A stretch of 54,711 bases of DNA from Mesotaenium endlicherianum (GCA_009602735.1 WELA01010285.1:579389-634099); one strand, 5' to 3'; counted from the first letter of the stretch, positions 30,219-41,135 are shown. Program-made: numbers and translations. Notes: a model not told the origin generated them from the letters alone.

Positions 30219-30962
30219 TGAAAGGGGCAGAGTGCCCTAGTGGAAGCGTAGTGACTCACGAGGAACAAAGCTAGTTGCAATCATACTCAAGATTGCAACG
30301 GCATATTGCTAAGAAAGCTTAGGAATATTACTTGACATTTTGAGTAGCAAGAGACTGCTCACAAATGATGTAGGATGAAAGGCCTTGTCATTACAAACCT
30401 GTAGAAATTTACAGAAGTGAAAGCTGATAAGAAACAAAGAAGTTATGCCTGTTTACAATTTTCTGCCTAAGTGCTCCTCCCTAGGAGATAGCTACGGATT
30501 TTCCTAAGTGTTCGTCAAATCGTCCCTTCCAAAATATTCGTGAGTAAGCCAGATCAGTCTAATCTGACGTGTCGGGCCGAATTGACGTCCACATACATGC
30601 ATCGACATTACTAGAATATTCTATCTTAGACGCGCTAGGCTGTACCAAAACTTCTAGGTAAATCGACCTAGTCGGCACTCCGCGTCAGCCAAACTTACGT
30701 GAAGGTTCGAGTTCATTCTAACGGGCCAGATCGCTCGACGCTGTCGGTCAATCCGACGGTCGCGCTCACCGCGAATTAAGGACAGTCGTCAACCGACTTC
30801 AAAACTAATTAAACTTCAAAAATCCGTAACTCTCTCAATACTTGACCACATTCGATGAACTTCATATCAAAATGACCACAAATATGCACTCTACACTACT
30901 ATACAATCAAAACATACTTTTGTGAAACTCAAAAATGCACTTTATACACTTATGACCTTACA
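30219..30962 (-). repeat. 5' LTR of element B
   Basis: 744 bp, TGAAAGGGGCAGAG to GACCTTACA in plus-strand view, matching 15274-16017 along its length. The sequence beyond (AGAGATGCCACC) does not repeat the left flank of the element. Confidence 0.92.
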
Positions 30963-31624
30963 AGAGATGCCACCTGACTCTAACCATCTTCGGACCGCTT
31001 TCCCCTGTTTCCCTCTCAGAGAGGCGGCGAGGAGGCCGAGGCAAGGGCGAGGCTCTGGCAGTTGCCATTTATTGCGTCCCTGGAGCCCGTCGCTGTCAGA
31101 GGAGAAGATCGCACGCAAGGCCGCCGTCAAAGAGCGGCCTGCCCAGCGGCTAAAAAACATGGCGGCCGCCAAGCGGGTGGCGAAGGCCGCTGAGTTGGAG
31201 GCCACCTAGAGGAGCTCCAGCGCTAGGTGGAAGGCCTGGAGGCCAAGAGCGAGGCAACCCAGGTAAGCCAGCTGGTGATCAGGGAGGCCTTTTGAGCGCT
31301 GCATGAAGCTTCCGTGTGGTGTTGTCTTTCCCTGACATTTTGAGCCCCCCCCTCCTCTCAGTGCTTGCCAAGTGGCGCAAGCCTAGCCGCTGGCGAGGAC
31401 GCCGTCCAGCTTCCAGGCAGCTTGCAAGCAGAGGGACAATTAATGGCCAGGAGCAGGGGCAATTGCCGGAAGGGGGCAGTGGCAGTGGCACTTGAAATCA
31501 AGTAGGCATGGCAGGCTGTCTGCTGATGCAGTGCATACGGGACGCTTCAGACTCTGTCGGGTGCTCTTATTGCGACTTATTGCAGGAACCCTCCGCCTGT
31601 CAGTGTTCGCGTGCGCACGTGTAA
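30963..31624 (+). pseudogene. GC-rich orphan fragment, possibly a decayed bZIP-like exon
   Basis: The base composition differs sharply from the LTRs on both sides. A plus-strand frame to 31209 reads SEEKIARKAAVKERPAQRLK, then NMAAAKRVAKAAELEA. This resembles a basic region running into a leucine zipper, with a shifted continuation LEELQR, VEGLEAKSEATQ. The run ends at a donor-like CAG/GTAAGC at 31263. The N-x2-A-A part of the bZIP signature is present but the following Ser/Cys-Arg is not. There are a frameshift and stops. The remainder (31270-31624) holds nothing I recognise. This is a weak call. Confidence 0.25.
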
Positions 31625-31890
31625 GGTATTGGTCTCTAGTTCGGCATTCGGAAACAAGGCCAGCCCTCTTGTATTGCTTACTGAGAGATATCTGAATCCA
31701 AGGCGAGAAGTGATTGATACGTCACTGTTGTCAAGCCTTGCTTATGTATGAGTTTACTGATTGCATTATCAATTCTCGTTCACTTGCATTTGACTTACGA
31801 GTATTGTCCACCGCTAGTACGCTTGTCTTTTGCTGTTTAATCAGTTAACAAAAAATACCATAAAGATTACTTGCTGATAAAAAGATCTTT
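31625..31890. repeat. Fragment of a family C LTR
   Basis: The reverse complement of about positions 44-310 of the element C LTR, much diverged (for example GTTAACTGATTAAACAGCAAAAGAC against GTTAACTGGTTAAACGGC). Both ends are missing and there is no target duplication. It abuts the first 130-bp repeat at 31891. Confidence 0.8.
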
Positions 31891-32020
31891 GTCGTGCGGT
31901 AGGAGGTCGGGTGCGTATCATCGACACAAGCAATGCATAATATGCAAGCAGGCTTTGCTGCAAGGACGTCTATAATACATGTGGCTTTATAGCCAAACGA
32001 CAGTCAAGAGTCAAATGTTT
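31891..32020. repeat. 130-bp direct repeat, copy 1
   Basis: Almost the same as 33041-33170, from GTCGTGCGGTAGGAGG to GTCAAATGTTT, with a few substitutions. It contains a TATA-like GGCTATAAAGCC when read on the minus strand. With copy 2 it brackets a family G LTR. Confidence 0.88.
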
Positions 32021-33037
32021 TAAGTAAAAGGAGTGTGTACTCTCCAGAGTGAGCACCTCAAGATTGTAATCTGGTAGGAAAACAACTAATGAAGTCTGGC
32101 CCAAAAGATCACTGGAAGCACATCATGATCTTCAAAAGTAGTCCTATGGCAGGGGGTATAAGCTGTGACTTTGCTCACCACTTGTGAAGTTCTTCTAGTG
32201 ACTGGAAGCCAGCAAGGTTTGCTCTTCACAAGAGAGAGACTAAGTGGTCCTGAAAACACAAGAGATAAAAGTGTAAGCTTTACTGATAATCTCGGTGACT
32301 TACAACTGGCATAATGGGACTTCTAAAAAGATGTTCCTCTAGGGACATCTCTAGCACTTATACTCCTGAAAACCCGGCGTTGTATGCGGCGGATCCAATG
32401 CATGTAGTCACTCTAGGAGGCTCTACTATGTCCACTCATGTGTACAAGGCATGTACCAGCACTCTTATAGGCTAACCATAACTCAAACCAATCAAAGCAA
32501 AGCACGTAAAATATGCTAAGTGTCTCTCATTGGTGGAGCTTACCTTGGGTGGTTCTACCTAGATAGCGCCTCAAAAGTGAATCTGGAACTTGAGGAAGCT
32601 TCCTCTAGGGGTAGGTGATGGAGTCACCAAGTTATGGCCCCAATGATGCGCTTACACTATGGAAATGCAAGACTTGTGTAGTCTAAAGGGCTCGCGGATT
32701 TGTGCGCACAAAGCTAGGGGTCCTTGGGGTCACGAATAGTCAACATTGTCACCTTTGGGTGCATTGAGTCACAAGTTGGCCATTTGGTGTGATTCCGCTA
32801 GGTGCCGAAAGGGGTGCGGACTAGATCGCGTCTATCTCGCTTGATAATTAACCAAATGACGCAAAACCGGTGCCATTCGGAAGATGCTTCGACGCGCTAC
32901 ACTTTGGTGACTTGGACATCTAGAGAAGGTCAACATATGGATGCGTAAAGTCAATGCAAGTTGGTCTTCCTAGGTTGATGGTTGACACACGTAGAGCTTG
33001 GTTTTGTACGTCAACCTTGACTTAATAAATCATGACA
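32021..33037 (-). repeat. Family G LTR, probable 3' LTR of element H or solo copy
   Basis: Closely similar to the 5' LTR of element H (40100-41135) over its full length. On the minus strand it starts TGTCATGATTTATTAAG. Its end lacks the GATCTCTCTTTGC seen in the other copies. It lies downstream of the element H integrase-PHD, as a 3' LTR should, but a 130-bp repeat separates it from the polypurine tract. Confidence 0.75.
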
Positions 33038-33040
33038 GCT

Positions 33041-33170
33041 GTCGTGCGGTAGGAGGTCGGCTGCGTGTCATCGACACAAGCAATGCATAATATGCAAGCA
33101 GGCTTTGCTGCAAGGAAATCTATAATACATGTGGCTTTATAGCCAAACGACAGTCAAGAGTCAAATGTTT
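33041..33170. repeat. 130-bp direct repeat, copy 2
   Basis: The second copy of the unit at 31891-32020. It sits between the family G LTR and the polypurine tract (minus strand CCGGGGGGGAATT, 33171-33184) that follows the element H coding region. Confidence 0.88.
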
Positions 33171-33188
33171 TTAATTCCCCCCCGGCTC

Positions 33189-34714
33189 TCAGCCACCAGC
33201 TGATAGGCTGTGATTGCTGTTTAAAGCTAAAGGAGTGCAGTCGCTACAGGACCAGTTGCCGGTTGGCACGCGAGCCAGCGGCGGGTCAAGGCAACCGATG
33301 TGGAAGCCGAGGTTGCAGCTGTCGCAGAGCAGCATCTTGGCCTCCTGGTCGGGGCTGTGGCAGATCTGGCACGCCCAATCCTTGGGTGGCCGTGCGTCAC
33401 GGAGACGAACCTGCATGTCAAGGTTAGGAAGGTGGCATGGTCCATAATTCTTTGTGTGGTCCTTGTGACGACGGCCATCTGCGCCTTCCAGCTCCAGAAC
33501 TCCTGACGCCAAGACACGTCTAATGCGCAAGATGACGAGCGAGCTGCTGGTGTCGAGGTGTGTTCTTCGTCTGGCGTCGCAGGTACACGAAGTCACTTAC
33601 GGAGAACTCCAACACTCGCGAGCGATAGGCTTCTTCACGGGTCATGGCATACCTCAGTGTGTCGCGGTGCTGAGCAATGCTGAGGTTGTCTATGGCCATG
33701 GGCATCAGGCGCTGAAAAAGCTGTGCACGCTGCCCAATAAGAGCGCTCCACGTCTTGAGACTGTCCAAGTCCAACGTTCTCGGCCACGGTCCTGGCTGCT
33801 GCGAGCAAGACTGGCTGTCGGCCGTAGAGAAGGAAGTAGGGAGAATGCGAGGCCAAGGAGGCCTGCTTACTGAACCTGTACCCCATAGCCAACCATGGGA
33901 GGGCGTCGTCCCAGTGGGTGCTGTCGTGGGCCAGGCAGTACTTCCGCAGCCCAAGCTTGACGGTATGCACCATGCGCTCTGCGAGGCCGTCAGCCTGGGG
34001 ATAGTCGCGGGAGGTGGTGCGGTGGTCGATCATCGAACGCTCTAGCAGCTTCTGAAAGCTGCCCTAGAACTGCTTGCCTTGGTCAGTGAGGACCTCAACG
34101 CAGCCGCCAAAGCGGCTAAGGACCTGGTCGAGGAAAGCCTGAGCAATCCCCTCACTGACCTTGCTGGGCAACGGCACAAGCTCGATCCACTTGGACATGT
34201 GCTCAATCATCACCAAGACGTAGAGGTTCCCTCGGCGAGACTTGGGCAGCTCCCCAGCCAAGTCAAGCGACCACCTGTAGAACAGCCCCTGAATAGGGAG
34301 AGGGCTGAGAGCGACGGTGCGGGCTGTGAAGCTCGAGCAAACCCGGTCGCAAAGTGTGCAGCTGCTGACGACGTCGGCGACGGCCTTAGTCATGCCGGGC
34401 CACCAGTACTCAGCCAAGAGGAGGCTGAGAGTGCGCTTAACACCAAAGTGTCCAAGCGTCTCGTGCACACGCCGCACCAGCTGGTTGCGTATAGCAGGCT
34501 CAGGGACCACCTGGACAGAGCCGTCCGCCATCACTCGCCGCATGCGCCCCTCCATGAAGACGAAGTCCCGGCTGCGCTTGAGGACGCGGTCACGCTCGCG
34601 CGCACCAATGCCTGGGACCAACTCCTTGGCCGTGACGTACTGCAGCACCGGGGCGTCGTCCCACACGTCCTCGGGCCCGCGCTGCCAGCTGTCCTGCTCC
34701 TCAGCTGCTGCCAA
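33189..34714 (-). pseudogene. Element H integrase with C-terminal PHD finger
   Basis: 34714-34064: zinc domain HETLGHFGVKRT with CTLCDRVC, and core Asp residues in RWSLDLAGELP and VEVLTDQGKQF, then a TAG where elements of this type continue with Gly-Ser. 34033-33635: PQADGLAERMVHTVK with the catalytic Glu, followed by a frameshift near 33750. 33596-33189: GVLELEGADGRRHKDH as in element A, then a full C4HC3 PHD finger at 33371-33237 (C76, C79, C91, C94, H99, C102, C117, C120; LLCDSCNLGFHIGCLDPPL). This PHD is closer to the canonical form than that of element A. It probably recognises a histone H3 tail. Confidence 0.88.
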
Positions 34715-34723
34715 GGCCTGTCG

Positions 34724-35246
34724 TCAAGTGGTGACAGTCACCATGTCTAGGCTAGTGAGCCCTGCGGGCCGCACGTCGCCGTCAACAGTGGAGGCCAGGA
34801 ATGCCGCCGCGTGCCAGGCCACTGGCTCATCCTCATTGTGGCGGGCTACCGTGAGGTCTTGCAAAGAGGGCAACGGGCTGCGGTTGAGGCCGTCAGCGTC
34901 CAAGTTCGTTGACCCGGGACAATGGTGCACGTCAAAGGTGTACTCCTGCAAGATGAGCGCCCACCATGCGTACTTGCCTGTCAGGCGCTCCGACGTCATG
35001 AGCCACTTGAGTGGCTGATGGTCGGTGACCAAGCGGAAGTGGGTGCTGTATAGTGCCTGAAATGCACAATCGCCCATGCCGCTGCCAGGCACTCCCCCTC
35101 ATAGGAGCCGTAGTTTCCCTCGGCACGGTTGTTGCTGCGGCTGGCGCACGCCACCACATGCTCGAAACCATGCTCCTGCACCAGCATTGCTCCAAGCCCT
35201 GCCTGCGACCAGTCGGTGTGGAGGATGAAGGGCTTCTGATAGTCGG
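34724..35246 (-). pseudogene. Element H RNase H fragment
   Basis: Starts at the E-family LTR boundary with the FILHTDWSQAGLGAML segment (first Asp), then NNRAEGNYGSYEGECLAAAW (Glu), a frameshift near 35090, and FRLVTDHQPLKWLM (Asp), ending in STNLDADGLNR, the usual RNase H tail. The RT that should precede it is missing. Confidence 0.85.
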
Positions 35247-36493
35247 TGAAATGAATCTTGCTTATTCAAGATTAATATATTTCATTTAAATATATAAGAT
35301 CAGAGATAGGTGGAAGCGTGTGAAATCAGGGAGCGATCTTCGCCCTTATAATGAATTCCATTTACTCATCTACACCCCTTGACTCATTTACCGTAGTGTG
35401 CCATAGTTGCACACTAACACAAGGCACAAGTAAGAGGCGAGCTTGAGGACTTGAGCTTCTCCTTAAGAAACTCATGGCCTCTTGCCTACCAGGCATGCAA
35501 GCATGTATAGCACATGCACAACATCAGGGGACTGAATAGCAAAGGCGCTCTCATTCAGGTGACCATAATGTAGCTAAAACACATCCCACTGACTTAGGTG
35601 CAGAACCATGGAATCTGTCCGCTGTGTGATCGCAAAATGTCAGAGGGCATAACTTTGCCAATACTACTCCAAATTGAGCAAACTCAACAGCAACGGATGC
35701 ATCTTGACGAGAACTTTCCGAAAAGTCCTAGTTCGCTCCATTTGGAGCGCAGACAAAGCAGCCATGTCAATTTCCGTGAAGGCTGGTCATTAGAACGAAC
35801 CCAAAAGTGCACACATGACTTGCAAGTAGAAATCCGACTGTAAAGCCTACTGTCCAGAATGAGGGACCATGAGATCCCATCCTGCTATGTACCTAGTGAC
35901 CACCTGGTTGACCACGGCGCAAGGTGCGCCGTTTTGTGGGAAACCCGTTAAGTTGGGACCCACGGATCTAGGTATAACGACCATATTAATTGGTCGTTTG
36001 ACTGAAGTCCTAATTGTTCAGCTGACTGACGACGGCTCTGTCCACCCAGGAGTTAACCACACTGGTAGGACATCGGTTTACCGAATCTTAGTTGACCTTC
36101 CGACTTTCAGTATACTGCGGTCACATGTGCCAATCTACAAATAATAATCTATCCTCAGCGTACTGAAGCTAAGTATACTGACTAATATGAGGAGAGCTTA
36201 CTATATGTCAACCTACTGATATTACATCCTATATATAACTGATATACAAATCTCAGCAAACTATACTATGATACAAAAGTCATCCTGCTGACCTTCTCAA
36301 CAAGTCAGCAAACTACACTGTGATACGAAAGTCATCCTGCTGACATTTTTGACAAAGTAAGTAAACTCGCATTACATTGACATACATTCATTTAATTGAA
36401 CTCGCACATGTGAGTATATTGACATAATACTTATTTAGTGTTATATTTATATATGTAATTAATTAAATAAATAATAAACTGATTTAATACACA
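35247..36493. repeat. E-family LTR in element H
   Basis: Begins TGAAATGAATCTTGC directly after the RNase H coding part and ends near TTAATACACA. Parts of it match, in inverse orientation, 41136-41605 and 48329-48869 (for example the GTTAACCACACTGGTAGGAC and AAAGTGCACACATGACTTGC segments). It carries no coding sequence. The flanks (GTCGG left, TGCCG or CATGC right) do not form a target duplication, and the host element has lost RT here, so the junctions are probably recombinant. Confidence 0.75.
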
Positions 36494-38784
36494 TGCCGTG
36501 AAGCACCAGCAAGTTGACCTCGGCGTTGAGCTGCACCGTGGTCATCGGCGAGGACATCGTGTGAGGCACGAAGGCCGCTGGCGCTGCTGGCGTGTTCAGC
36601 ACGCGGAACGAGCGGGGCAGACGCGGCGCCTCCTCCGTGCGACGCCCTTGATCTAGCCCAGCGCGCTTCTGTGCCACCGTTGGGCGTCCGGCTGCCACCA
36701 AAGCGTGCTTGCGCCGTGCGCTGCCGTCTGCTGTGCGGCTTCCAAGTGGCACTGTGCGTGCGCAGTAGGCCAGAATGGGGCCGCACGCGGCTGCAACAGC
36801 CGACGCAGCCGCTGGTACAGTCGGCAAAAGAGCGGCTGGCACACCTGGCGCTGGCGTACCTGGCGCTGGTGCTCCTAGCGCGGGCAAACCTGGCGCTGGC
36901 GCGCTTGGCATTGGCGCTCCTGCAGCTGGTGCCTCGGCAAACGCTGGCGCCGCCGCCGGATGCCAGCGCAGCTTCGGGCGCAGGCGCCTTTGCTGCTGGC
37001 GCGAACGCCGGAGCTGGCGCAGGCTTGGCTATTGGCAGGCTAACAAGTGGCGCTTCGGGAACGCCTCTGGGCCTGTCAGGTCGGGTTGCCCGGCCGGGGC
37101 CGGTGTCGGTATTGGCTGCCCCAAACAAGGCACGTGGCGCCCTCCAGGTAGCGCGCGTGCTCGCCGGGACTTGTGCCACGCTTATCACGCAAGCCCAAGG
37201 TTTTTGTGCGTAGCCAGGGTTTAAGCCCAAGCTGTGAGCAGCCGTGTGCGTGGCGTCGCAGCTCCAAACAAAGATGCAACCGCACAGCGCGATTGGAGAT
37301 GTCGCCCCCTGACTCGAGATGACGATCGCGGCTGCCAGATCTGCGCTGGCTGGGTCGGACTGCGTGAGCGTGCCAAATGGCAGCACGTGTGCGCAGCTGC
37401 TATTGTGGCTGCCGTGAGGTGTTCGGGTGGCTGGCTGCTGAGCGAGCCTCGCAGTGCGGTGTGCGGATGTGTGCAGGCATACGCGGGTGTGCAGCTCCCG
37501 TCAGGCAAGGTCTCGCCAGCCGCGCACGCGTCAGGTGCGACGGCCGCTGGCGCGGCTGCGAGGACTGGCGCAGGTGCATTTGCTAGGGGGTTGCCAAGTG
37601 GCACCTCCCAATCGCTCCTGGGGTTGTGGGGGCGCGTGGCCGGTCCGACATCCAGGTCGGTGTTGGCTGCTTTGGACGCCGCTTGTGACGCACTCCCCCT
37701 TGCGCGTGCGTACGCCGAAGCCCCCGTAGCGCGAATTGCGTCAGCGCGAGGGTTTTGTGCGCAGCCAGGGTTTAAGCCCTGGCTTTGCGCAGCCGTGAGC
37801 GTGCCATCGGCGCTCCGCACGGCGATCTGGCCGCACTGCGCAATTAGGGATGCCCCCCCTTGACTGGGAATGGCGATCGTGGCCGCCGAATCTGCGCTGG
37901 CCGTGCCGGGCTGCGTGCGCACGCCACGTGGAAGAACGTGTGCGCAGCTGGCGTGCGCAGCTGCTGCTGTGGCTGCCGAGTTGCGATCCTGTAGCTGGCT
38001 GCCCGGCAAGCCTCGCGCCGCCGTGTGCGACGTGAGCAGACGCGTGAGAGCGCGAGTGTGTGCGTGGCTGCCGACAAGAGCGGCTTGGCCTGCCGGACAC
38101 GCGGCAAGTGTCGGCGCCTGCTGAACCCTGCTGCTTGCAGCAGCCAACAGGGGGGCGACCACCCTGGCGTTGCCGGCTGGTGCGCAAATCTGCGCACGGG
38201 CTGGAGATGCGCACGGCAAGAGACGCTGCAGCCGTGTGTGCTGCAAACGTGCCACTCAGCTGGCGAGCGCGCCCAGTCGCGACAGCTGTCGGTGAGCAGA
38301 CTGCCGGCAGTATTGCTGGCGTCAGCAGAGCGGCACAGGCCAGAGGGGCTGCTGGAGCCTGCGGCTGTGCTGGCGTGTGTGCGGGACCGTGGAGGGGCGC
38401 GTCGGGAGCTGCAAATTCTGTGATGCAGGGTGGCCAGACCGCGTGAGCCTGCAGCCTGCCACCTGGCAGCTTGACAGGACGAGGGGAGCGGCTGCTGACG
38501 GATATCGGCGCAGCGTGCGCAGAGCTGGCAAATTCGTCTGCGTAAACGTCTGCGGCGCTGGTCGATGTAGCTCTGTCGAGGGGCAAGCGCGTGCGAGGGT
38601 GCAGCGCTGTTGTAGCGCCAGGTGCTAGCCTCTGGGGCTGCCATGTGTCAGCATTGTGACTGTGCGCAAGAGTTGCGCAGACGCCAGCTCTCGGAGCTGG
38701 AGCGTCGGACGGCAAAACGCGTGCGAAGAGGGCTCCGCATGCGTCGTAACTATTGGCGGCGACGAGACCACGGAGTTTGGCGCT
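36494..38784 (-). repeat. GC-rich Ala/Pro-coding repeat block of element H
   Basis: Downstream of gag and upstream of the protease on the minus strand. It consists of diverged units of about 0.55 kb, each with a long palindrome (37758-37791; a worn copy near 37207-37243). The last part, 36840-36990, is a minisatellite-like run encoding Ala-Pro-Gly-Pro repeats (APGLPALGAPAPGTPAPGVP). Then SSPMTTVQLNAEVNLLVLHG leads toward the protease, cut at 36493. Frames are open over long distances on both strands because of base composition, but the gag-side sense frame (37741-38715 and 37221-38255) matches element G in order and wording (LACAALLTPA against FACAALLAPA). Confidence 0.7.
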
Positions 38785-40073
38785 CTATGCATTGGCCTCC
38801 ACGAGGGCGTCACTGACGTCGTCGAAACAGTAGTAATCAACTCCGAGAGTCAGTGCGGCGTCCATCGTGGTCGTGGCTGCCGTCATCGAGGGGCGTCCAC
38901 CCGTGCGAGGATTACGCATGCCCCCAAGTCCTGCTGCGGGCGCAGGGCCGTCACGAGCGCGTCCGTTCTCGACGTCGCGCTTCTTCTGCAGGCATACGAT
39001 CTGCACGTGGCCGACCTTGCCACAGTAGGTACAGTCACCGAGCTTGCCATTCTGCGCAATAGTACAGTTCTGGCGAGAGTGGCCCGTCTTCCCGCAAGAC
39101 CAACAGGGGTCGCTCGTCGTGGCGGCCATGGAAATGCGGCCACGCGGAGCCCCACGCTGCTGGGTCTGCTGGGACACCTGAGAGCGCTGGGGCTGTTGCT
39201 GCTGTTGGGGCTGGCGAGCCGGAGCTGGGCGCATTGTCGTGGATGGCAGCACCGAAGACTCCTGACGTACGCCTGTGGATGCGAGGCCTACACGGTCGCT
39301 AATGTTGCTCCATGCAGCGGCCAAGCTCTGCTTCTCAACTGAGAGGTAAGCGTCCTCTAGCGAGTACTCAGAGCCAATGTGGTAGATGAGAGGAGCCATG
39401 GCTGGCTCCCTCAAACGTGGCTCTACGGCGCGCAAAAAGATCTCCGCTGCCTCCCGGCCAGTGACGGTGCCAACGTCTTGGCGAAGGTGCGTCAAGCGGC
39501 GGTACATGATGCGGATCGTCTTGTTCTTGCGGCGAAAGAAGTGGTGCAGCTCGTACACCTTCTCTTCGGTCGCGGCCTGGAACTCCTTCCTGAGGACGTC
39601 CCAGAAGGCCTTGGCCGGATCAGCAAGGGGGGTCTCCACAGGGAGTTCCCCTACAGGCTCTGTGCGTGCGTAGATCTCGTCCCCCTTCTCAGGAATGTGT
39701 CACGGGCCTCGTAGAGGAGATGGCGCATGAGCGTATAAAACACGTCACGCTTAGTGAGCGCGGTCTTAAGCCTCGCGGTCACGAACTCAGCCTCGAACTC
39801 TGAGATTGTGTCGTCCAGATCACAGGTTCCTGGTCTGCCGCTGAAGCGGAAGAGGGAGGACCTGTCAGCCTTGACCTCGTGGTCACCTGCCATGGGATAC
39901 CAGGAATCGTGGTGAACCCACTGGGAAGACGGCTCAGGGACAATCACAGGAAGCATGAGTGCCGGTTGCTACCCCTTAGAGGGTTCAGTGACAGTACTGA
40001 GATCGGAGTTGGAGTCTTCTCCACTAACCCCTTCGTAGTAGGGCTGGTAAGCACGCCCACTACGGGTAGGCAT
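38785..40073 (-). pseudogene. gag: Element H gag
   Basis: Starts MPTRSGRAYQPYY at 40073, as in element G. Breaks are an in-frame TAG near 39975 and a frameshift near 39650. Capsid-like region: SLFRFSGRPGTCDLDDTISE, LRKEFQAATEEKVYELHHFF and YRRLTHLRQDVGTVT. A Gln-rich linker is followed by two CCHC knuckles, CWSCGKTGHSRQNC and CTYCGKVGHVQIVC (about 39100-39000), then RGRISMAATT and DDVSDALVEANA at the end. About 65-75% alike to the element G gag by eye. Confidence 0.88.
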
Positions 40074-40099
40074 ACGTTGAAGATTCTAATTGCGTGCAG

Positions 40100-41135
40100 G
40101 CAAAGAGAGATCTTTTTAGAAGTAAGGAGTGTCTACTCTCCAGAGTGAGCACCTCAAGACTGTAATCTGGTAGGAAAAAAACTAATGAAGTCTGGCCCAA
40201 AAGATCACTGGAAGCACATCATGATCTTCAAGAGTAGTCCTATGGCAGGGGGTATAAGCTGTGACTTTGCTCACCACTTGTGAAGTTCTTCTAGTGACGA
40301 GAAGCCAGCAAGGCTTGCTCTTCACAAGAGAGAGACTAAGTGGTCATGAAAACACAAGAGATAAAAGTGTAAGCTTTACTGATAATCTCTGTGACTTACA
40401 ATTGGCATAATGGGATTTCTAAAAAGATATTCCTCTAGGGACATCTCTAGCACTTATACTCCTGAAAACCCGGCGTTGTATGCGGCGGATCCAATGCATG
40501 TAGTCACTCTAGGAGGCTCTCCTATGTCCACTAATGTGTACAAGGCATGTACTAGCACTCCTATAGGCTAACCATAACTCAAACCAATCAAAGCAAAGCA
40601 CGTAAAATATGCTAAGTGTCTCTCATTGGTGGAGCTTACCTTGGGTGGTTCTACCTAGATAGCGCCTCAAAAGTGAATCTGGAACTTGAGGAAGCTTCCT
40701 CTAGGGGTAGGTGATGGAGTCACCAAGTTATGGCCCCAATGATGCGCTTACACTATGGAAATGCAAGACTTATGTAGTCTAAAGGGCTCGCGGATTTGTG
40801 CGCACAAAGCTAGGGGTCCTTGGGGTCACAAATAGTCAACATTGTCACCTTTGGGTGCATTGAGTCACAAGTTGGCCATTTGGTGTGATTCCGCTAGGTG
40901 CCGAAAGGAGTGCGGACTAGATCGCGTTTATCTCGCTCGATTAATTAACCAAATGACACGAAACCGGTGCCATTTGGAAGATGCTTCGACGCGCTACACT
41001 TTGGTGACTTGAAAATCTAGAGAAGGTCAACATTTGGATGCGTAAAGTCAATGCAAAGTTGGTCTTCCTAGGTTGATGGTTCGCACACGTAGAGCTTGGT
41101 TTTGTACGTCAACTTCGGCTTAATAAATCATGACA
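40100..41135 (-). repeat. 5' LTR of element H
   Basis: On the minus strand, TGTCATGATTTATTAAGCC to GATCTCTCTTTGC, about 1036 bp. The TATA-like GGAGTATAAGTGC is about 400 nt from the gag end. The R-U5 half matches the element G LTR, while the U3 half does not. The inner edge is approximate. Confidence 0.8.

Larger units (their letters stand above)
15274..30962 (-). mobile_element. Element B: Ty3/gypsy chromovirus, nested host of element C
   Basis: The LTRs are 15274-16017 (3') and 30219-30962 (5'), 744 bp each, starting TGAAAGGGGCAG and ending CTTACA in the plus-strand view. Reading leftwards: primer site 30204-30216, gag, protease-RT start, insertion of element C (19324-28108), rest of RT, RNase H, integrase zinc domain, inverted solo LTR (17151-17894), integrase core, chromodomain, polypurine tract 16018-16031. 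Without insertions it would be about 6.2 kb. No clear target duplication: GGATA on the left against AGAGA on the right. Confidence 0.92.
33041..41135 (-). mobile_element. Element H: Ty3/gypsy relative of A and G with PHD finger, RT deleted
   Basis: Minus-strand order: 5' LTR (41135 to about 40100), gag (40073-38785), GC-rich Ala/Pro repeat block (38784-36600), the first residues before the protease (to 36494), an E-family LTR (36493-35247), then RNase H, integrase and PHD finger (35246-33189) and polypurine tract. The protease and all RT motifs are absent. Gag and the integrase tail are close to element G and related to element A. I join the two halves because each lacks what the other has and they have the same orientation. 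Confidence 0.75.

Noticed and set aside
15269-30967. Target duplication for element B
   Set aside because: GGATA and AGAGA share only three of five positions, which is not enough.
31891-33170. CRISPR-like or satellite array
   Set aside because: Only two copies of the 130-bp unit exist and they are separated by a recognisable LTR.
35247-36493. DNA transposon with terminal inverted repeats
   Set aside because: No transposase and no inverted termini. Its length variation and recurrence beside gypsy elements fit an LTR better.
36671-38628. Many long plus-strand frames through the GC-rich block of element H
   Set aside because: They are shadows of the minus-strand sense frame; the minus order matches the plus-strand order in element G.
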